Part shown: positions 7,854 through 16,298 of the stretch, piece after piece
How the letters are laid out: every line of letters begins with the position of its first letter
Position numbering within the stretch: the stretch's first letter is position 1
NCBI GenBank assembly: GCA_026709265.1
Contig: JAPOTI010000013.1
Location: 1 to 64,000, forward strand
Source of the DNA: Paracoccaceae bacterium
GTDB taxonomy: Bacteria > Pseudomonadota > Alphaproteobacteria > Rhodobacterales > Rhodobacteraceae
Reading direction: 5' to 3'
DNA: 64,000 nucleotides
Made by a program: the position numbers and the translations under genes
The notes under the pieces: model-generated
Told to the model about the DNA's origin: nothing
The model's database searches: none
The model's input: the letters and a program-made list of their open reading frames with translations, nothing else

Positions 7854-10100
7854 ATGTACGCCAGTCGGACATATCGCGGGGCGGGGAGCAACGCTGACAG
7901 TCTCATTGTGGGCATCAGCGACACCGGTCACTTCACAGCCATCTGCGTCGAATTCGACCTCGCTGGCCCCTATCTCGGCACCCGCGCCCTGTCCATGCGA
8001 TTGTCCGCCAACACAGCCAATGACGCGCGCAGCACCGGAGATATCCTGAAAGCCGCACGCGGTTATGCCGAAACCCATTTCGGACTCGGGAAAACTTCAG
8101 CAATCCAGGCGGCGGGGATCCCGCGTCCCCTTGATCCCTTTGATCCCCTGGTGGGTTACCGCCACCTCCGTGATCAAGACGCCGGCAGGGGCCCTGCGGG
8201 GACGTGTGATCTGACATTTCTTCCTGTTGAGGACGCACATGCGCAACTGACGGGTTCGGCGCTGAGACAGGCCAGTCTGGCTGTTCTCAATGGAGATGCC
8301 GACATGTTTCAGGAACATGTCTTCACTGCTGTCACGCCAGACTTCGGGCACCATTGGGAGACGAGCGATCTCGCGGGAATCCGCCGCGCGCTGATCGGTC
8401 ATGGCTATGATCTTGATGCTACCACGCGTCTGTTCAGTGCCGATGGATGCGAAGAGGCCGCAACCCTGCTCTGGTATGCTGAACCCGGCCCAAAAGGTGA
8501 AGATCGCCGCCAGGCCGCCGAATCCTGGCCCTGCCTCACCGCGATGATTGCCCAGAGTGAGCACTTGCAGGCGACGGTCGATCAGCGACGTCCCCTCGGA
8601 GCGGAATTATCCGCAATCTTCTCTGGGATAGGCAAGGGCGGACTGCGCAAGCTCGGTCGCATCCACCAGACATCGACCGAGCACGGCCCCCTCGCCGAGG
8701 CCTTTGTCGGAGCTGATGACGCCGATGCAATTGGCGTGGTCCGGCAACGCCGGGTCGCACTTGAAGGCAGTTGGAAAACCGAAGACGCCGTCCGTTGGCT
8801 TGACCGGAACGCTGCGGCGGGCGGTGGGGCCAATGCCATTCCAGACGGCAACGACGAATGGAATGCCTTTACCTCCATCTATGCCGGTATGATCAAACCC
8901 CTGGCATCACATTTTGTCGGCCAGGCCTGGCTCGAAACCATCAAGCCCCCGCGGAACAGCTGGACCCAGCTTCTCGAAGGTCTGGGATCAGATCTCGAAC
9001 TGCCGTACAGAGCCGACCGCCGCAGTCTCAATGTGGCTGTTGCTGACGCCGTCGAACTCTGTGATGCCCTTGCACGTGATATTATCCTGCCGGTCATCCT
9101 GACCACGATCGACACGATGCCGGGGTACCTGCATATTCCCGATGCCCGGGATCGGTTCTTCCTGGCGGCGCGGAGTGTTGCCGGCGAGATGCTGGTGCCG
9201 ACATCAGCCCAACAACCCCTGCGCTCCATCGCCACGACGGTCCGTGCCGGGCTGACCCGTCTCAACAGGTTGGAGATGATCCGTCTACCGCCGCCCGCTG
9301 AAGTGGACATCGGGCAGCCAGAGCCCGCGGCGCAACCCCACCCTGATCATGCACGTTATCTCAAAATGGAATGGGAATCGCCGTGGGCGGATACGGACAT
9401 CAATGGGGTGACGATCTCCTTCCTCACCAGCAAACGCGCGATGCAAGCTGAAGGGAAGACCATGAAGCATTGTATCGGCGGGCGCGGCTACAGCCACCGT
9501 TGCTGGAAAGGCGAAGGAATCGCTGCACATCTCGAGGATGAGTCCAGTGCCCAGGCTACAGCCTTCATCAACTTCTGTGACAGGGATACCCGTCGTCCGG
9601 TCTGCCGGGAAATCAACGGTCCGCGCAACCAAAGAGGCTATATGGCGCGTGAGGGGCTCGCGCTTCGGCGGGCGCTGTCCAGATTTCTGAAACTGGCAGG
9701 CGGTGCTGTCTGCGAAGTCGAAGAGAATCCGCGACGGACAGATTTTGAGGAATGGACAAAAAGCGCGGCGGCCCGGGAGGTGCTGACCCCGTGGCAAGTG
9801 GGTCTCGACCCGACAGCCGCCGAGTCATTGCGCATCTGGGAACAGGCGATGGAACGCCCCCTCTTCCACGAAACCGGCAATATTGATGCATTATGGGACG
9901 TCTGGACCGAAATCCTTCCCGCTCCCGCGTCGCGTGCATCGTCTGCACAGGCCGCGGTCTGGCGTCTGCCGTCAGCACAAATCCTGCTGCGCGACATGTC
10001 ACCTGCAGTCCATGAACAGATGATCTTGGAATCGCAGGAACGTGCCCCGCAACCGCGCGTTGCCGCCGAACCTGTCGCGACCGGACCCAGCGGACCATGA
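7854..10100 (+). CDS. PcfJ-like domain protein, 748 aa
   Basis: The C-terminal third contains the PcfJ-family signature: LTSKRAMQAEGKTMKHCIG followed by SHRCWKGEG and a strand-rich region ending in ARPVCREINGPRN-like sequence (about residues 525-600). PcfJ proteins were named from the enterococcal pCF10 conjugative plasmid and occur widely in mobile elements; their biochemical function is not established. The first 500 residues are unrelated to that domain and I do not recognise them. The gene begins one base after its upstream neighbour and its last codons overlap the next start (ATGA). There is no membrane segment. Assignment of the domain rests on the EG-x3-M-x-HC-x-GG motif spacing, which is characteristic; the biological role remains open. 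Confidence 0.6.
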   Translation: MYASRTYRGAGSNADSLIVGISDTGHFTAICVEFDLAGPYLGTRALSMRLSANTANDARSTGDILKAARGYAETHFGLGKTSAIQAAGIPRPLDPFDPLVGYRHLRDQDAGRGPAGTCDLTFLPVEDAHAQLTGSALRQASLAVLNGDADMFQEHVFTAVTPDFGHHWETSDLAGIRRALIGHGYDLDATTRLFSADGCEEAATLLWYAEPGPKGEDRRQAAESWPCLTAMIAQSEHLQATVDQRRPLGAELSAIFSGIGKGGLRKLGRIHQTSTEHGPLAEAFVGADDADAIGVVRQRRVALEGSWKTEDAVRWLDRNAAAGGGANAIPDGNDEWNAFTSIYAGMIKPLASHFVGQAWLETIKPPRNSWTQLLEGLGSDLELPYRADRRSLNVAVADAVELCDALARDIILPVILTTIDTMPGYLHIPDARDRFFLAARSVAGEMLVPTSAQQPLRSIATTVRAGLTRLNRLEMIRLPPPAEVDIGQPEPAAQPHPDHARYLKMEWESPWADTDINGVTISFLTSKRAMQAEGKTMKHCIGGRGYSHRCWKGEGIAAHLEDESSAQATAFINFCDRDTRRPVCREINGPRNQRGYMAREGLALRRALSRFLKLAGGAVCEVEENPRRTDFEEWTKSAAAREVLTPWQVGLDPTAAESLRIWEQAMERPLFHETGNIDALWDVWTEILPAPASRASSAQAAVWRLPSAQILLRDMSPAVHEQMILESQERAPQPRVAAEPVATGPSGP

Positions 10101-10420
10101 GTCAGCGATCAGCCAAACAGATCCCGCGCTTGCGCCCCGCCATCCTGCTGGGGCGGCGGGTTGATTTCTTCCCGGCTGACCATTGGCTGCGGTTGTGCCC
10201 GGGATGGCCACCCGCTGCCGGCTGGTGGCGGGATCACAACAGCAATGAATGTGTCCTCGCGGCACTCGTGCCGGCCCAATCACAATGTCTCGCAGCCCTG
10301 CTGCATATCCGGCGGGAACCCTGGACGCTGGGCCATGTGGAAGCCCGGGCAGCCGAGGCCTGCGAGGCACTCGACTGGACTTTGCAGCTGCTGCCCTGCG
10401 CTGATGGCCAGGCGGGTTGA
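10097..10420 (+). CDS. Hypothetical protein, 107 aa
   Basis: A small Trp- and Pro-rich protein (LCPGWPPAAGWWRDHN) with no recognisable family, signal peptide or membrane helix. It starts in an ATGA overlap with the PcfJ-like gene, so it is almost certainly translationally coupled to it. The C-terminal half is helical and contains several Cys (ECVLAAL, QCLAALL, ACEALDW). I assign no function. Confidence 0.55.
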   Translation: MSQRSAKQIPRLRPAILLGRRVDFFPADHWLRLCPGWPPAAGWWRDHNSNECVLAALVPAQSQCLAALLHIRREPWTLGHVEARAAEACEALDWTLQLLPCADGQAG

Positions 10421-10434
10421 GGGAGGCACCATCC

Positions 10435-10623
10435 ATGGACTGTCGCGGCTCAATTCGTGCGCAGCACAGCCTATTCTCAAATGATTCCTGCTTTCAGGAT
10501 CGCGACGCACGTCTGCGCGCGACACTGGAGAGACGACCCGAAATGAGTGCCCGGGTCCAACTCATCAGCGGGAGGATGGCGCTCACAGCAAACCAACTCG
10601 ATCAACAGATAGGAAACTCATAA
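10435..10623 (+). CDS. Small hypothetical protein, 62 aa
   Basis: The track opens this frame at a TTG at 10417, but GGGAGG at 10421-10426 sits eight bases before the ATG at 10435, which I take as the start (protein MDCRGSIR...). Its TAA overlaps the next ATG by one base (TAATG), a coupling arrangement that argues for real translation. It is short, polar and Arg-rich without a recognised motif. It could instead be a leader whose main purpose is coupling to the following gene. Confidence 0.45.
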   Translation: MDCRGSIRAQHSLFSNDSCFQDRDARLRATLERRPEMSARVQLISGRMALTANQLDQQIGNS

Positions 10624-12023
10624 TGGCTTTTGGCAACAAAAATCGTGGCCGCCAGAAACACGATCATGAACCTCAACCTCTGGCAAGAATCGCCTTGACG
10701 GTCACGTCGATGGATAATTCTGACCCTGACAATCCGGTCATGAAAGTGAGCTTGGCTGACGGAACACGGGACACTCTCGGCATATCGGCCGACAGTCCCG
10801 AAATCCAGTTCGTGATGCACGAGGATCACAGGAAGGACGGGGGTCTGAAGGGCCTGTTCGGCAAGTTGCCGGGAGCCGCCCAGAGTCAGGAGGTCAAGGA
10901 GGGTTATACCTTCTGGGCCGACGCCATCCGCAAGATCAATGACAACACCATATCGGGTGAATGGTATGGGACATTCTTCGGCGTGGGCGCACAAAAGAAC
11001 GCGGAAGAGAAAGGCCAGGGTATGCCACTCCGCATGGATGGCACGGTCAAGACCACACGCTTTGCACCGAAGGACGATCAGGACGCCCGATGGGAAGCCA
11101 CAATGATCTGGCCGGATGCTGCCGCCCAGGTGGGCAGCAAGGCTGACCTGCAGACGCAACTGGAAGCCACTCTCGGCCAAGAGGGGCCGGGTGAAAAAGT
11201 CGCTTATGTGCGGTTCTCAACCGCCGCCGGAGAGACCCGGGATTGTGGCGTCTTCATCGGATACAACAAGGACGAGGAGCGGCGGCAGACCCCGTCCGAA
11301 GCCGTCAAGGGGTGGATGACCCGGTCACATGACGGGCAGAAGATCGACGACTATTTTGCCGAAGCGAATGCCGTGGAGGTCATTCCCGGGACCCGTCTGC
11401 AGATGGGAGCGGCCACGGCCAACGGTGTTGAGACTAATTTCCTCGAGCAGATGGGCAAGCGTAAATTCGCCATTGGAAGTTCAAAGGTGACCGTCGCGGA
11501 AATCCCTGCGTCAAAGCGTCTTGACGCGCCGTCGGGTCAACCCGATGAGCGTCCGAGTGACAGGCAGATGGACTATATCAAGGCGATATCCACCAACCGC
11601 GGGCGCAAGATTCCTGATGAGGTCGAGCGCAGCCAACTGGCAGCGAGTGCATGGATCGGGCAAAATCAGGTCTCCCTAGGTTGGCAGCGTGGACAGATCA
11701 TCTGCCGCCCCGACTACAAGGATAAAAATGGCAACATGTTCGCCTTGGCAATCGGGGTCTGTCACGAACGGCGCGCTGGCATGCCGCTGGCTGCCGTGCC
11801 GACACCAGCAGCGCCGAACGCGCCGCAATTTGCTGCCGAGGCGGCCCGGGAAATTGCGCGCGAACGCGACAGTATCCTGACCGGCGAAGCGCGGGTGCTG
11901 GAGGAGCGACGTCAAGACCAGCAGGTGGATACCCGTGTGGAGACTGGCAAAGCCTCGGAACTCGAACCACCAGCCAGTCATGATGATCTCGAAGAGGATG
12001 CCGGGATGCGGCCGGGCGGTTGA
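10623..12023 (+). CDS. Hypothetical protein, 466 aa, with a topoisomerase-tail-like motif
   Basis: No family recognised for the bulk of the protein. It starts with a basic MAFGNKNRGRQKH segment, has a central region rich in Lys, Gly and Thr, and ends in a charged, probably helical and disordered tail (ERDSILTGEARVLEERRQDQ). Around residues 305-325 it carries PSDRQMDYIKAIS...KIPDEV. This resembles the short (P)T/S-x-KQ-x(n)-G-x-x-(I/L)P motif found at the end of the topoisomerase at 16574 (PTTKQLAAAERVAVRLGIDLP). Shared use of that motif suggests both proteins meet the same partner or DNA structure. It follows its upstream neighbour in a TAATG overlap. There is no membrane segment. Confidence 0.6.
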   Translation: MAFGNKNRGRQKHDHEPQPLARIALTVTSMDNSDPDNPVMKVSLADGTRDTLGISADSPEIQFVMHEDHRKDGGLKGLFGKLPGAAQSQEVKEGYTFWADAIRKINDNTISGEWYGTFFGVGAQKNAEEKGQGMPLRMDGTVKTTRFAPKDDQDARWEATMIWPDAAAQVGSKADLQTQLEATLGQEGPGEKVAYVRFSTAAGETRDCGVFIGYNKDEERRQTPSEAVKGWMTRSHDGQKIDDYFAEANAVEVIPGTRLQMGAATANGVETNFLEQMGKRKFAIGSSKVTVAEIPASKRLDAPSGQPDERPSDRQMDYIKAISTNRGRKIPDEVERSQLAASAWIGQNQVSLGWQRGQIICRPDYKDKNGNMFALAIGVCHERRAGMPLAAVPTPAAPNAPQFAAEAAREIARERDSILTGEARVLEERRQDQQVDTRVETGKASELEPPASHDDLEEDAGMRPGG

Positions 12024-12060
12024 TCGCGGGTGCCGGACAGAATCCTGATCACAGGAGGCG

Positions 12061-13416
12061 GTGGTGATATCGCCTCCTGAACAACAGGCAGCGCGGCCGG
12101 GTGTGATCGCCGCACTGCGCGCCCGACTGGGCAAGCGGGTATCCGGCAGGAGCGGTGCCCCCGAACCGGCCGAATCCACCTGGCAACAGACTCGTCTGAA
12201 TCTTCTCAGTCATGCCATCAGACCGGTCAGTTTTGGTGGACAGACCTGCGTTGTCGGTCTGCATTGGCACCATCAGCGGTTCAACCCCGTCGCGGGGCCG
12301 ACATTCGGAGTCAGCTGGCGTGAAGCCCATGCCGGGGCGGATGACCCCGCCTTTGCCGGACTTCCCCCACTCGTGGCGATCGTCGGTCTGGCGGCCGAAG
12401 CCGCTGATCATTCCAAATTCGGTGAGCGGGGTGCAACCGAAGGACGGGTGGCCGTCACGGTGGAGGATTCAGGAGAGAATCTGTGGTGGGCGGCAATGCT
12501 CAGCGAAGGGCAGCCACTGCCGATTGCGGAGTATCTGTTCAACGATCAGTCCGGGCTGATCGCATGGATTGAATCGGAAGCCAGCGAGATCGACCGGATT
12601 ATCACGGGCGGGGATTTCGAACGCGAACTGAATGTCAGCAAACCCCTGTTACGGGTTGACACCCGTGATATCCGACCGACTCTGGACCAACCGGAATTCA
12701 GGCGGCGGGGCGGACCGGTCGCGGTCCGGATGGCGGCGGGCTGTGCGCTGCTCGGGCTGCTCGGTCTGTTGGGCAATTACGTATGGAGTACCGTTGAACG
12801 TGCATCTGTCACCCCGGACGTTCAGTTTGTCCCCTGGGAAATGGAGCTGGAAACATTTGTCCGGGGTTGCGAATCCGCGTTGAGCGGCTTCTGGCCCCGC
12901 CCGCCCGGTTGGGAGATGGATCAGGCCGGCTGTTCAGCAGCCGGTATGCAGGACAATTCTGTTCCACAAGGTCAAATTCCCGGAATTCACGCGGAGCACG
13001 GCATAGCCTATCATCGTTTCCGGCTGATGGCCGGACATAATGCTGTTCTGGCTCGCGCTGCAGCGGAACTGCTTTACGAGACCTGGGACGGGACGGCCGA
13101 GATCCAACCGGAAGAAATCGTCCTGACGCGAACGTTCAGCCTGATAATGAACCCGGTCCTTGGCAGGCGATCACAGGTGATGACCGATGATCTGCTGGAA
13201 GAAGCCGAGCGTCGTTATCTGGGACTCGCAGATGTCACCCTGAGCGACGACGGTGTGCGGCTGACATCGCAGGCTGGACTGGCGTCTCTCATCGTGCGGA
13301 TGCTGGCCATTGACCAGCACATGCCGCTCAGTGTGCGAACCCTGCGGCGCGGGCGGGAGGGGCTCGAGATCGTGATTGAGCCGCGGCGCCAGACGATGCG
13401 GGAAGCCAGTGGATAA
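12061..13416 (+). CDS. pilO: PilO-like type IVb pilus accessory protein, 451 aa
   Basis: In thin-pilus systems of IncI plasmids, PilO is an inner-membrane accessory of pilus assembly. This protein shows that architecture: about 215 cytoplasmic residues, one strongly hydrophobic helix (VRMAAGCALLGLLGLLGNYV, near residues 222-241), then a periplasmic half. Just after the helix is a Cys pair with an intervening GW, typical of PilO (RGCESALSG...PPGWEMDQAGC). AGGAGG lies at 12053-12058. The GTG at 12061 is only two bases from it and the GTG at 12064 is five bases away, so translation may begin at the second. The gene is separated from pilN (18850) by the oppositely oriented dotB/icmT block, unlike the contiguous pil operon of R64. 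PilO assignment is from topology and motif, not from overall similarity. Confidence 0.5.
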   Translation: MVISPPEQQAARPGVIAALRARLGKRVSGRSGAPEPAESTWQQTRLNLLSHAIRPVSFGGQTCVVGLHWHHQRFNPVAGPTFGVSWREAHAGADDPAFAGLPPLVAIVGLAAEAADHSKFGERGATEGRVAVTVEDSGENLWWAAMLSEGQPLPIAEYLFNDQSGLIAWIESEASEIDRIITGGDFERELNVSKPLLRVDTRDIRPTLDQPEFRRRGGPVAVRMAAGCALLGLLGLLGNYVWSTVERASVTPDVQFVPWEMELETFVRGCESALSGFWPRPPGWEMDQAGCSAAGMQDNSVPQGQIPGIHAEHGIAYHRFRLMAGHNAVLARAAAELLYETWDGTAEIQPEEIVLTRTFSLIMNPVLGRRSQVMTDDLLEEAERRYLGLADVTLSDDGVRLTSQAGLASLIVRMLAIDQHMPLSVRTLRRGREGLEIVIEPRRQTMREASG

Positions 13417-13666
13417 ACGATACGTCACTGTTGAACGGGTGAGCCGGCTCACGGGGCAACGTCACAGACGGGCGATTGAGTTCGGCAATGCCAAGATGTT
13501 GGATGCCTTCGTCGACTGGGAAGCCCGCGCGGCGGCGCGGCGCCCTCTCATCCAGCAAGCATGTCCAGACCTGTCGGCCGATGATCGCGAATTCCTGTTG
13601 AACGGCATCACACCCGACGAATGGACCCTGTTCTTCGGGGATGATGACACCGACGAAAAGACGTGA
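13409..13666 (+). CDS. Small acidic hypothetical protein, 85 aa
   Basis: The track starts at 13376, but a GTG at 13409 (protein starts VDKRYVTVERVS) overlaps the end of the PilO-like gene by eight bases with GGGAAG just upstream, and fits better. The C-terminus contains a neat DDREFLLNGITPDEW segment followed by an acidic tail. It resembles short helix-turn motifs in mobile-element proteins, but I cannot name a family. It is the last gene of the 862-13666 operon. Confidence 0.5.
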   Translation: MDKRYVTVERVSRLTGQRHRRAIEFGNAKMLDAFVDWEARAAARRPLIQQACPDLSADDREFLLNGITPDEWTLFFGDDDTDEKT

Positions 13667-13974
13667 TCAGCCCGGCCTCTGATGTGAGCGTCAGGAAATT
13701 CAGAATCCCCTGAGACAATTCATCAAAACACTGTCTTCATTCAAACCCCAGTTCCAGTCTGAGGCCCAACGGCCGGAATCGACCCGAGGGAAGGCGAAAC
13801 CCAAGCGCGGATTGCACACGTCGGGTTCTCATCAGGAAACAGAAGAGAGGGAGGTTGTCCGCTGGGGTTGCGCATCGGTGAGAATCCAACATGGATATGC
13901 AGGGCCGCTGTATCAGGATGCACGGCGGCCCAAAGAACTGGCTGATCGAGACAGTCTCCCACCCGGTCCAACAA
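13667..13974. other. Gap between convergent operons, no supported gene
   Basis: Three hundred bases separate the plus-strand operon from the 3' end of icmT on the minus strand. Several ORFs cross it (for example 13737-14027 minus), but none has a ribosome-binding site, a plausible start or recognisable sequence. I see no strong stem-loop followed by a T-run, so termination of the convergent operons is not explained by an obvious intrinsic terminator. Confidence 0.4.
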
Positions 13975-14385
13975 TCAATCTCTGGAATCGTTCTGCTCAG
14001 CACGGCAGGTCCAGAAACGGTCAGCACGGCGCTGCCAGCGCGGGGGCGGGACGATGCGCATCAAGGCGGGATCCCAGACACCGTGATCTGCCGCGCACAT
14101 GTAACTGGCGGGACGGCACGGCAGGCGCGAGGTGGCCCGGCGCCGGTCGCCAGCGAGTGCGGCACGCACACCGCGCAACGCGGCCGGGATCGAGATCCCG
14201 CGATATTCACACCAACTTGCCAGAATCAGGGCCAGCACGAGGATGACGAAGGTCGTAAGACGGGCATGGACGATGAAGAGTCCGAGAGCCGGGGCAATCC
14301 GCGCATCCCAGAGAAACAATTTTGCCGGTTGCATGGTGGCGCGCCAGTAGAGGCGGCGGCCATAGATATTCCCGTCCTGGGTCAC
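13975..14385 (-). CDS. icmT: IcmT/TraK-family type IV secretion protein
   Basis: IcmT (Legionella) and TraK (IncI plasmids) are small inner-membrane proteins specific to I-type secretion systems. The family pattern is clear in the first 90 residues: WRATMQPAKLFLWDAR, then VHARLTTFVILVLALILASW (membrane segment), then RGISIPAALRGVRAALAGD. Family members are usually 85-100 residues, so the last 40 residues here are an extra tail of no recognised type. The GTG start overlaps the dotB stop (GTGA), so the two are translated together, the same order as traJ-traK in R64. This gene with dotB is the clearest evidence that the element encodes an I-type system whose remaining genes lie outside the window. 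Confidence 0.8.
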   Translation of the reverse strand: MTQDGNIYGRRLYWRATMQPAKLFLWDARIAPALGLFIVHARLTTFVILVLALILASWCEYRGISIPAALRGVRAALAGDRRRATSRLPCRPASYMCAADHGVWDPALMRIVPPPRWQRRADRFWTCRAEQNDSRD

Positions 14386-15584
14386 AGATCAAGTTCCAAT
14401 GAAGCGATCTCCTCCTCGCTGACCCGCCCGTCAGCGCGCAGACGGGCAAGGTCACGGCTATAGGGGCGCAACGCGGGATTGCCAGGTTCGGCGGAACTGA
14501 GGAACCGGCGAGAAATGGCAGGCCATTGATCGGGTGGGGAATCGGTGAGTGTGCGCCGCAGATCACCCGCCAGGACGGCCATCTCACGGACCGGATAGCG
14601 GTTCAGGCCGACAGCAGAGCGCAACAGGCGTTGGGCCACACCAACTTTGAAGGTCTGCAGAATATCGACGGCGGCGTTGCGCTCGCCCGACTCGGTGGCC
14701 AGCAGTGCCTGGAATCGACGGAATATTTCCGGAACATCCCCCGCATGAATGGTCGTATAGACCAGGTGGCCGGTCATCGCGGCATCGACGGCGGCACGCG
14801 CCGTCTCCGAGTCCCGGATCTCGCCGATAACCAGGATATCCGGGGCACGGCGGAGCGCCGAACGCACGCCATCCGCGAAGGATTCGATATGGGTGCCGAC
14901 TTCCGATTGGCCGAGTGAGGAACCGCCCCGGGTTGCCGTGTCAATATCGGTGAAGGCAAACTCGATCGGGGCCTGAATATCAACGATCTTCACGCGGCGG
15001 ACGAACTGCTCGCGCAGGATCGCGGCGAGCGTCGTGGACTTGCCCTGCCCTGTGGCACCGGCGACGATCACCATGCCGGACGGCGGCGAAAGCAGCGGCA
15101 GCAAGTCAGGTGGAATCCCGACCTGTTCCAGGGTTGGCGTCTCACGCGGGAGCGCCCGCGCGGTGATCTCGATCCCGGCACCGCCCCGCCGGGCCAGGAT
15201 GCCAGTCGCATTGACGCGGAACCGCTGGGTGACGGAACGGCTGAGCGCAATTGACCAGGAGAAATCAAGGACCTTGCGCCCCGCCAGCAGGGTCGGGGCC
15301 GACGCCGCACCATACAGCGCGATCAGGATCGTCTCCATCTCCGTGGGAGTCAGGGGACGCCGACCTGCGCGGAACTGGCGACCGGCAATTTCACAGCGTG
15401 GTGGCTGGTCGGTCTGCAATGTCACGTCCGAGGCCCCCGCTGTGACCGCATTGACGACGAACTGACGTAGGGCCGCGACGTCATATAAGGGTGGTTCGGG
15501 ATCAAGTGCGGCCCAGTATTCTTGGGTCGTGTCGGGGCGTGGACGGTCCTGGGGTTCGGTCATCATGTTCATGGATCGGTCCAT
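14382..15584 (-). CDS. dotB: DotB/TraJ-type secretion ATPase
   Basis: A PilT/VirB11-superfamily hexameric ATPase that energises substrate transfer through I-type (Dot/Icm) secretion systems from the cytoplasmic face. Visible motifs: Walker A GATGQGKST (residues 176-184), Asp box APIEFAF (about 205-211), Walker B DILVIGEIRD (249-258) and His box MTGHLVYTTIHAGD (about 270-283). The sequence QSEVGTHIESFADGVRSALR between them matches DotB more closely than PilT or PilB. At 400 residues it has normal DotB length; PilQ ATPases of type IVb pili are longer. It is preceded nine bases upstream by a 49-residue ORF and followed by icmT in a GTGA overlap. The ATG at 15584 is used; another in-frame ATG lies five codons in. 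Confidence 0.88.
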   Translation of the reverse strand: MDRSMNMMTEPQDRPRPDTTQEYWAALDPEPPLYDVAALRQFVVNAVTAGASDVTLQTDQPPRCEIAGRQFRAGRRPLTPTEMETILIALYGAASAPTLLAGRKVLDFSWSIALSRSVTQRFRVNATGILARRGGAGIEITARALPRETPTLEQVGIPPDLLPLLSPPSGMVIVAGATGQGKSTTLAAILREQFVRRVKIVDIQAPIEFAFTDIDTATRGGSSLGQSEVGTHIESFADGVRSALRRAPDILVIGEIRDSETARAAVDAAMTGHLVYTTIHAGDVPEIFRRFQALLATESGERNAAVDILQTFKVGVAQRLLRSAVGLNRYPVREMAVLAGDLRRTLTDSPPDQWPAISRRFLSSAEPGNPALRPYSRDLARLRADGRVSEEEIASLELDL

Positions 15585-15593
15585 GCAGATCTC

Positions 15594-15743
15594 TCATGGC
15601 AGCAGTGGATCGTGTGGCGACACAGCGGGGATAGGGCCGATGAGACAATCCATGAAAACCGGCCACCTGGCCTGATATCCGTCTGATGAGGCCCGCCGTA
15701 ACCCGCCACCCGGAGGATCATTGAAACGCGGCCTGACAGTCAT
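15594..15743 (-). CDS. 49-residue ORF coupled between RHH gene and dotB
   Basis: Too short for the ORF track. Reading the minus strand, an ATG at 15743 overlaps the stop of the upstream ribbon-helix-helix gene (ATGA), runs 49 codons (begins MTVRPRFNDPPGGG, ends PHDPLLP) and stops nine bases before the dotB ATG. Its position in a four-gene chain with overlapping starts and stops argues that it is translated, at least to keep ribosomes loading onto dotB. The sequence is Pro/Gly-rich without signal peptide, lipobox or known motif. It may be a coupling peptide rather than a functional protein. Confidence 0.4.
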   Translation of the reverse strand: MTVRPRFNDPPGGGLRRASSDGYQARWPVFMDCLIGPIPAVSPHDPLLP

Positions 15744-16018
15744 ATTTTATGACCCTGCTTGCGGAATGTCCATTCAAGATGCCTACTGATCACCTCGGAC
15801 ATCGAAATTGCGTCCTCGGCAGAAATCTCTTTTGCCACCTGATAGACGCGCATCGGGAGTGTGACCTTGATTTCAATCTCCTTGTGCCGCTCAGACTTCG
15901 GTTTGCGGGGTGAGTCTTCCCATGCCGTGGACGTGACGGGCGGGGCTTTCGACCCTGTCTGGAGAGTTTGACCCCGGATATCAGGCGGTTCGATGTCTGG
16001 CCGACCAACCCCTCTCAA
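15740..16018 (-). CDS. Ribbon-helix-helix protein, possible relaxosome accessory or operon regulator
   Basis: The last 50 residues fit a ribbon-helix-helix DNA-binding fold: a strand KEIEIKVTLP, a helix MRVYQVAKEISAEDA, then a second helix SMSEVISRHLEWTF. Such proteins act as NikA-like relaxosome components or autoregulators beside transfer genes. The N-terminal 40 residues are polar and Pro-rich. The start is unresolved: the ORF stays open to 16186, the only ATG codons are far upstream (16186, 16177, 16090), and I tentatively mark a TTG at 16018. The stop overlaps the following ATG (ATGA), linking it to dotB and icmT. It lies beside iteron-like repeats (16432-16533), which are plausible targets. 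Confidence 0.5.
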   Translation of the reverse strand: MRGVGRPDIEPPDIRGQTLQTGSKAPPVTSTAWEDSPRKPKSERHKEIEIKVTLPMRVYQVAKEISAEDAISMSEVISRHLEWTFRKQGHKI

Positions 16019-16298
16019 GGCCGCCGCCGATGCCGCTGAGGGGGCCGAGAGCGTCAAGAGCACGGCGTGGATCGACACACACAAGGCCATCCTGACAGAT
16101 GATCCCCAGGGTGTGGGCAAGGTGATCGATGCGTTGTGTGATCTCCGGTGAAAGAACACAGGACACAGCGAGATCATCACCGCCATTGGGTATTTCCGCA
16201 GAAACCGCCTGCGGATGCACGATCAAGCGGCCCAGTCCCGGGCACACGCGTCGTGCCACGACGAAAATTTGGCCCTTTATGGATTGACGCAAATGCAC
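15981..16298 (-). CDS. Possible hypothetical protein, 105 aa, ahead of the RHH gene
   Basis: An open frame starting at a GTG (16298) with acceptable codon usage and a helical segment LSPEITQRIDHLAHTLGII. It overlaps the start of the RHH gene in a different frame, so at most one of the long forms of the two is right. There is no clear ribosome-binding site and no recognised family. I include it because otherwise the RHH operon would have an unexplained 280-base leader. Confidence 0.25.
   Translation of the reverse strand: MHLRQSIKGQIFVVARRVCPGLGRLIVHPQAVSAEIPNGGDDLAVSCVLSPEITQRIDHLAHTLGIICQDGLVCVDPRRALDALGPLSGIGGGLERGWSARHRTA

Noticed and set aside
13737-14027. 96-codon minus-strand ORF downstream of icmT
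   Set aside because: Overlaps icmT by 53 bases without a ribosome-binding site or family resemblance.
15993-16151. 52-codon plus-strand ORF opposite the RHH gene
   Set aside because: Initiation signal absent and opposite a better-supported operon.
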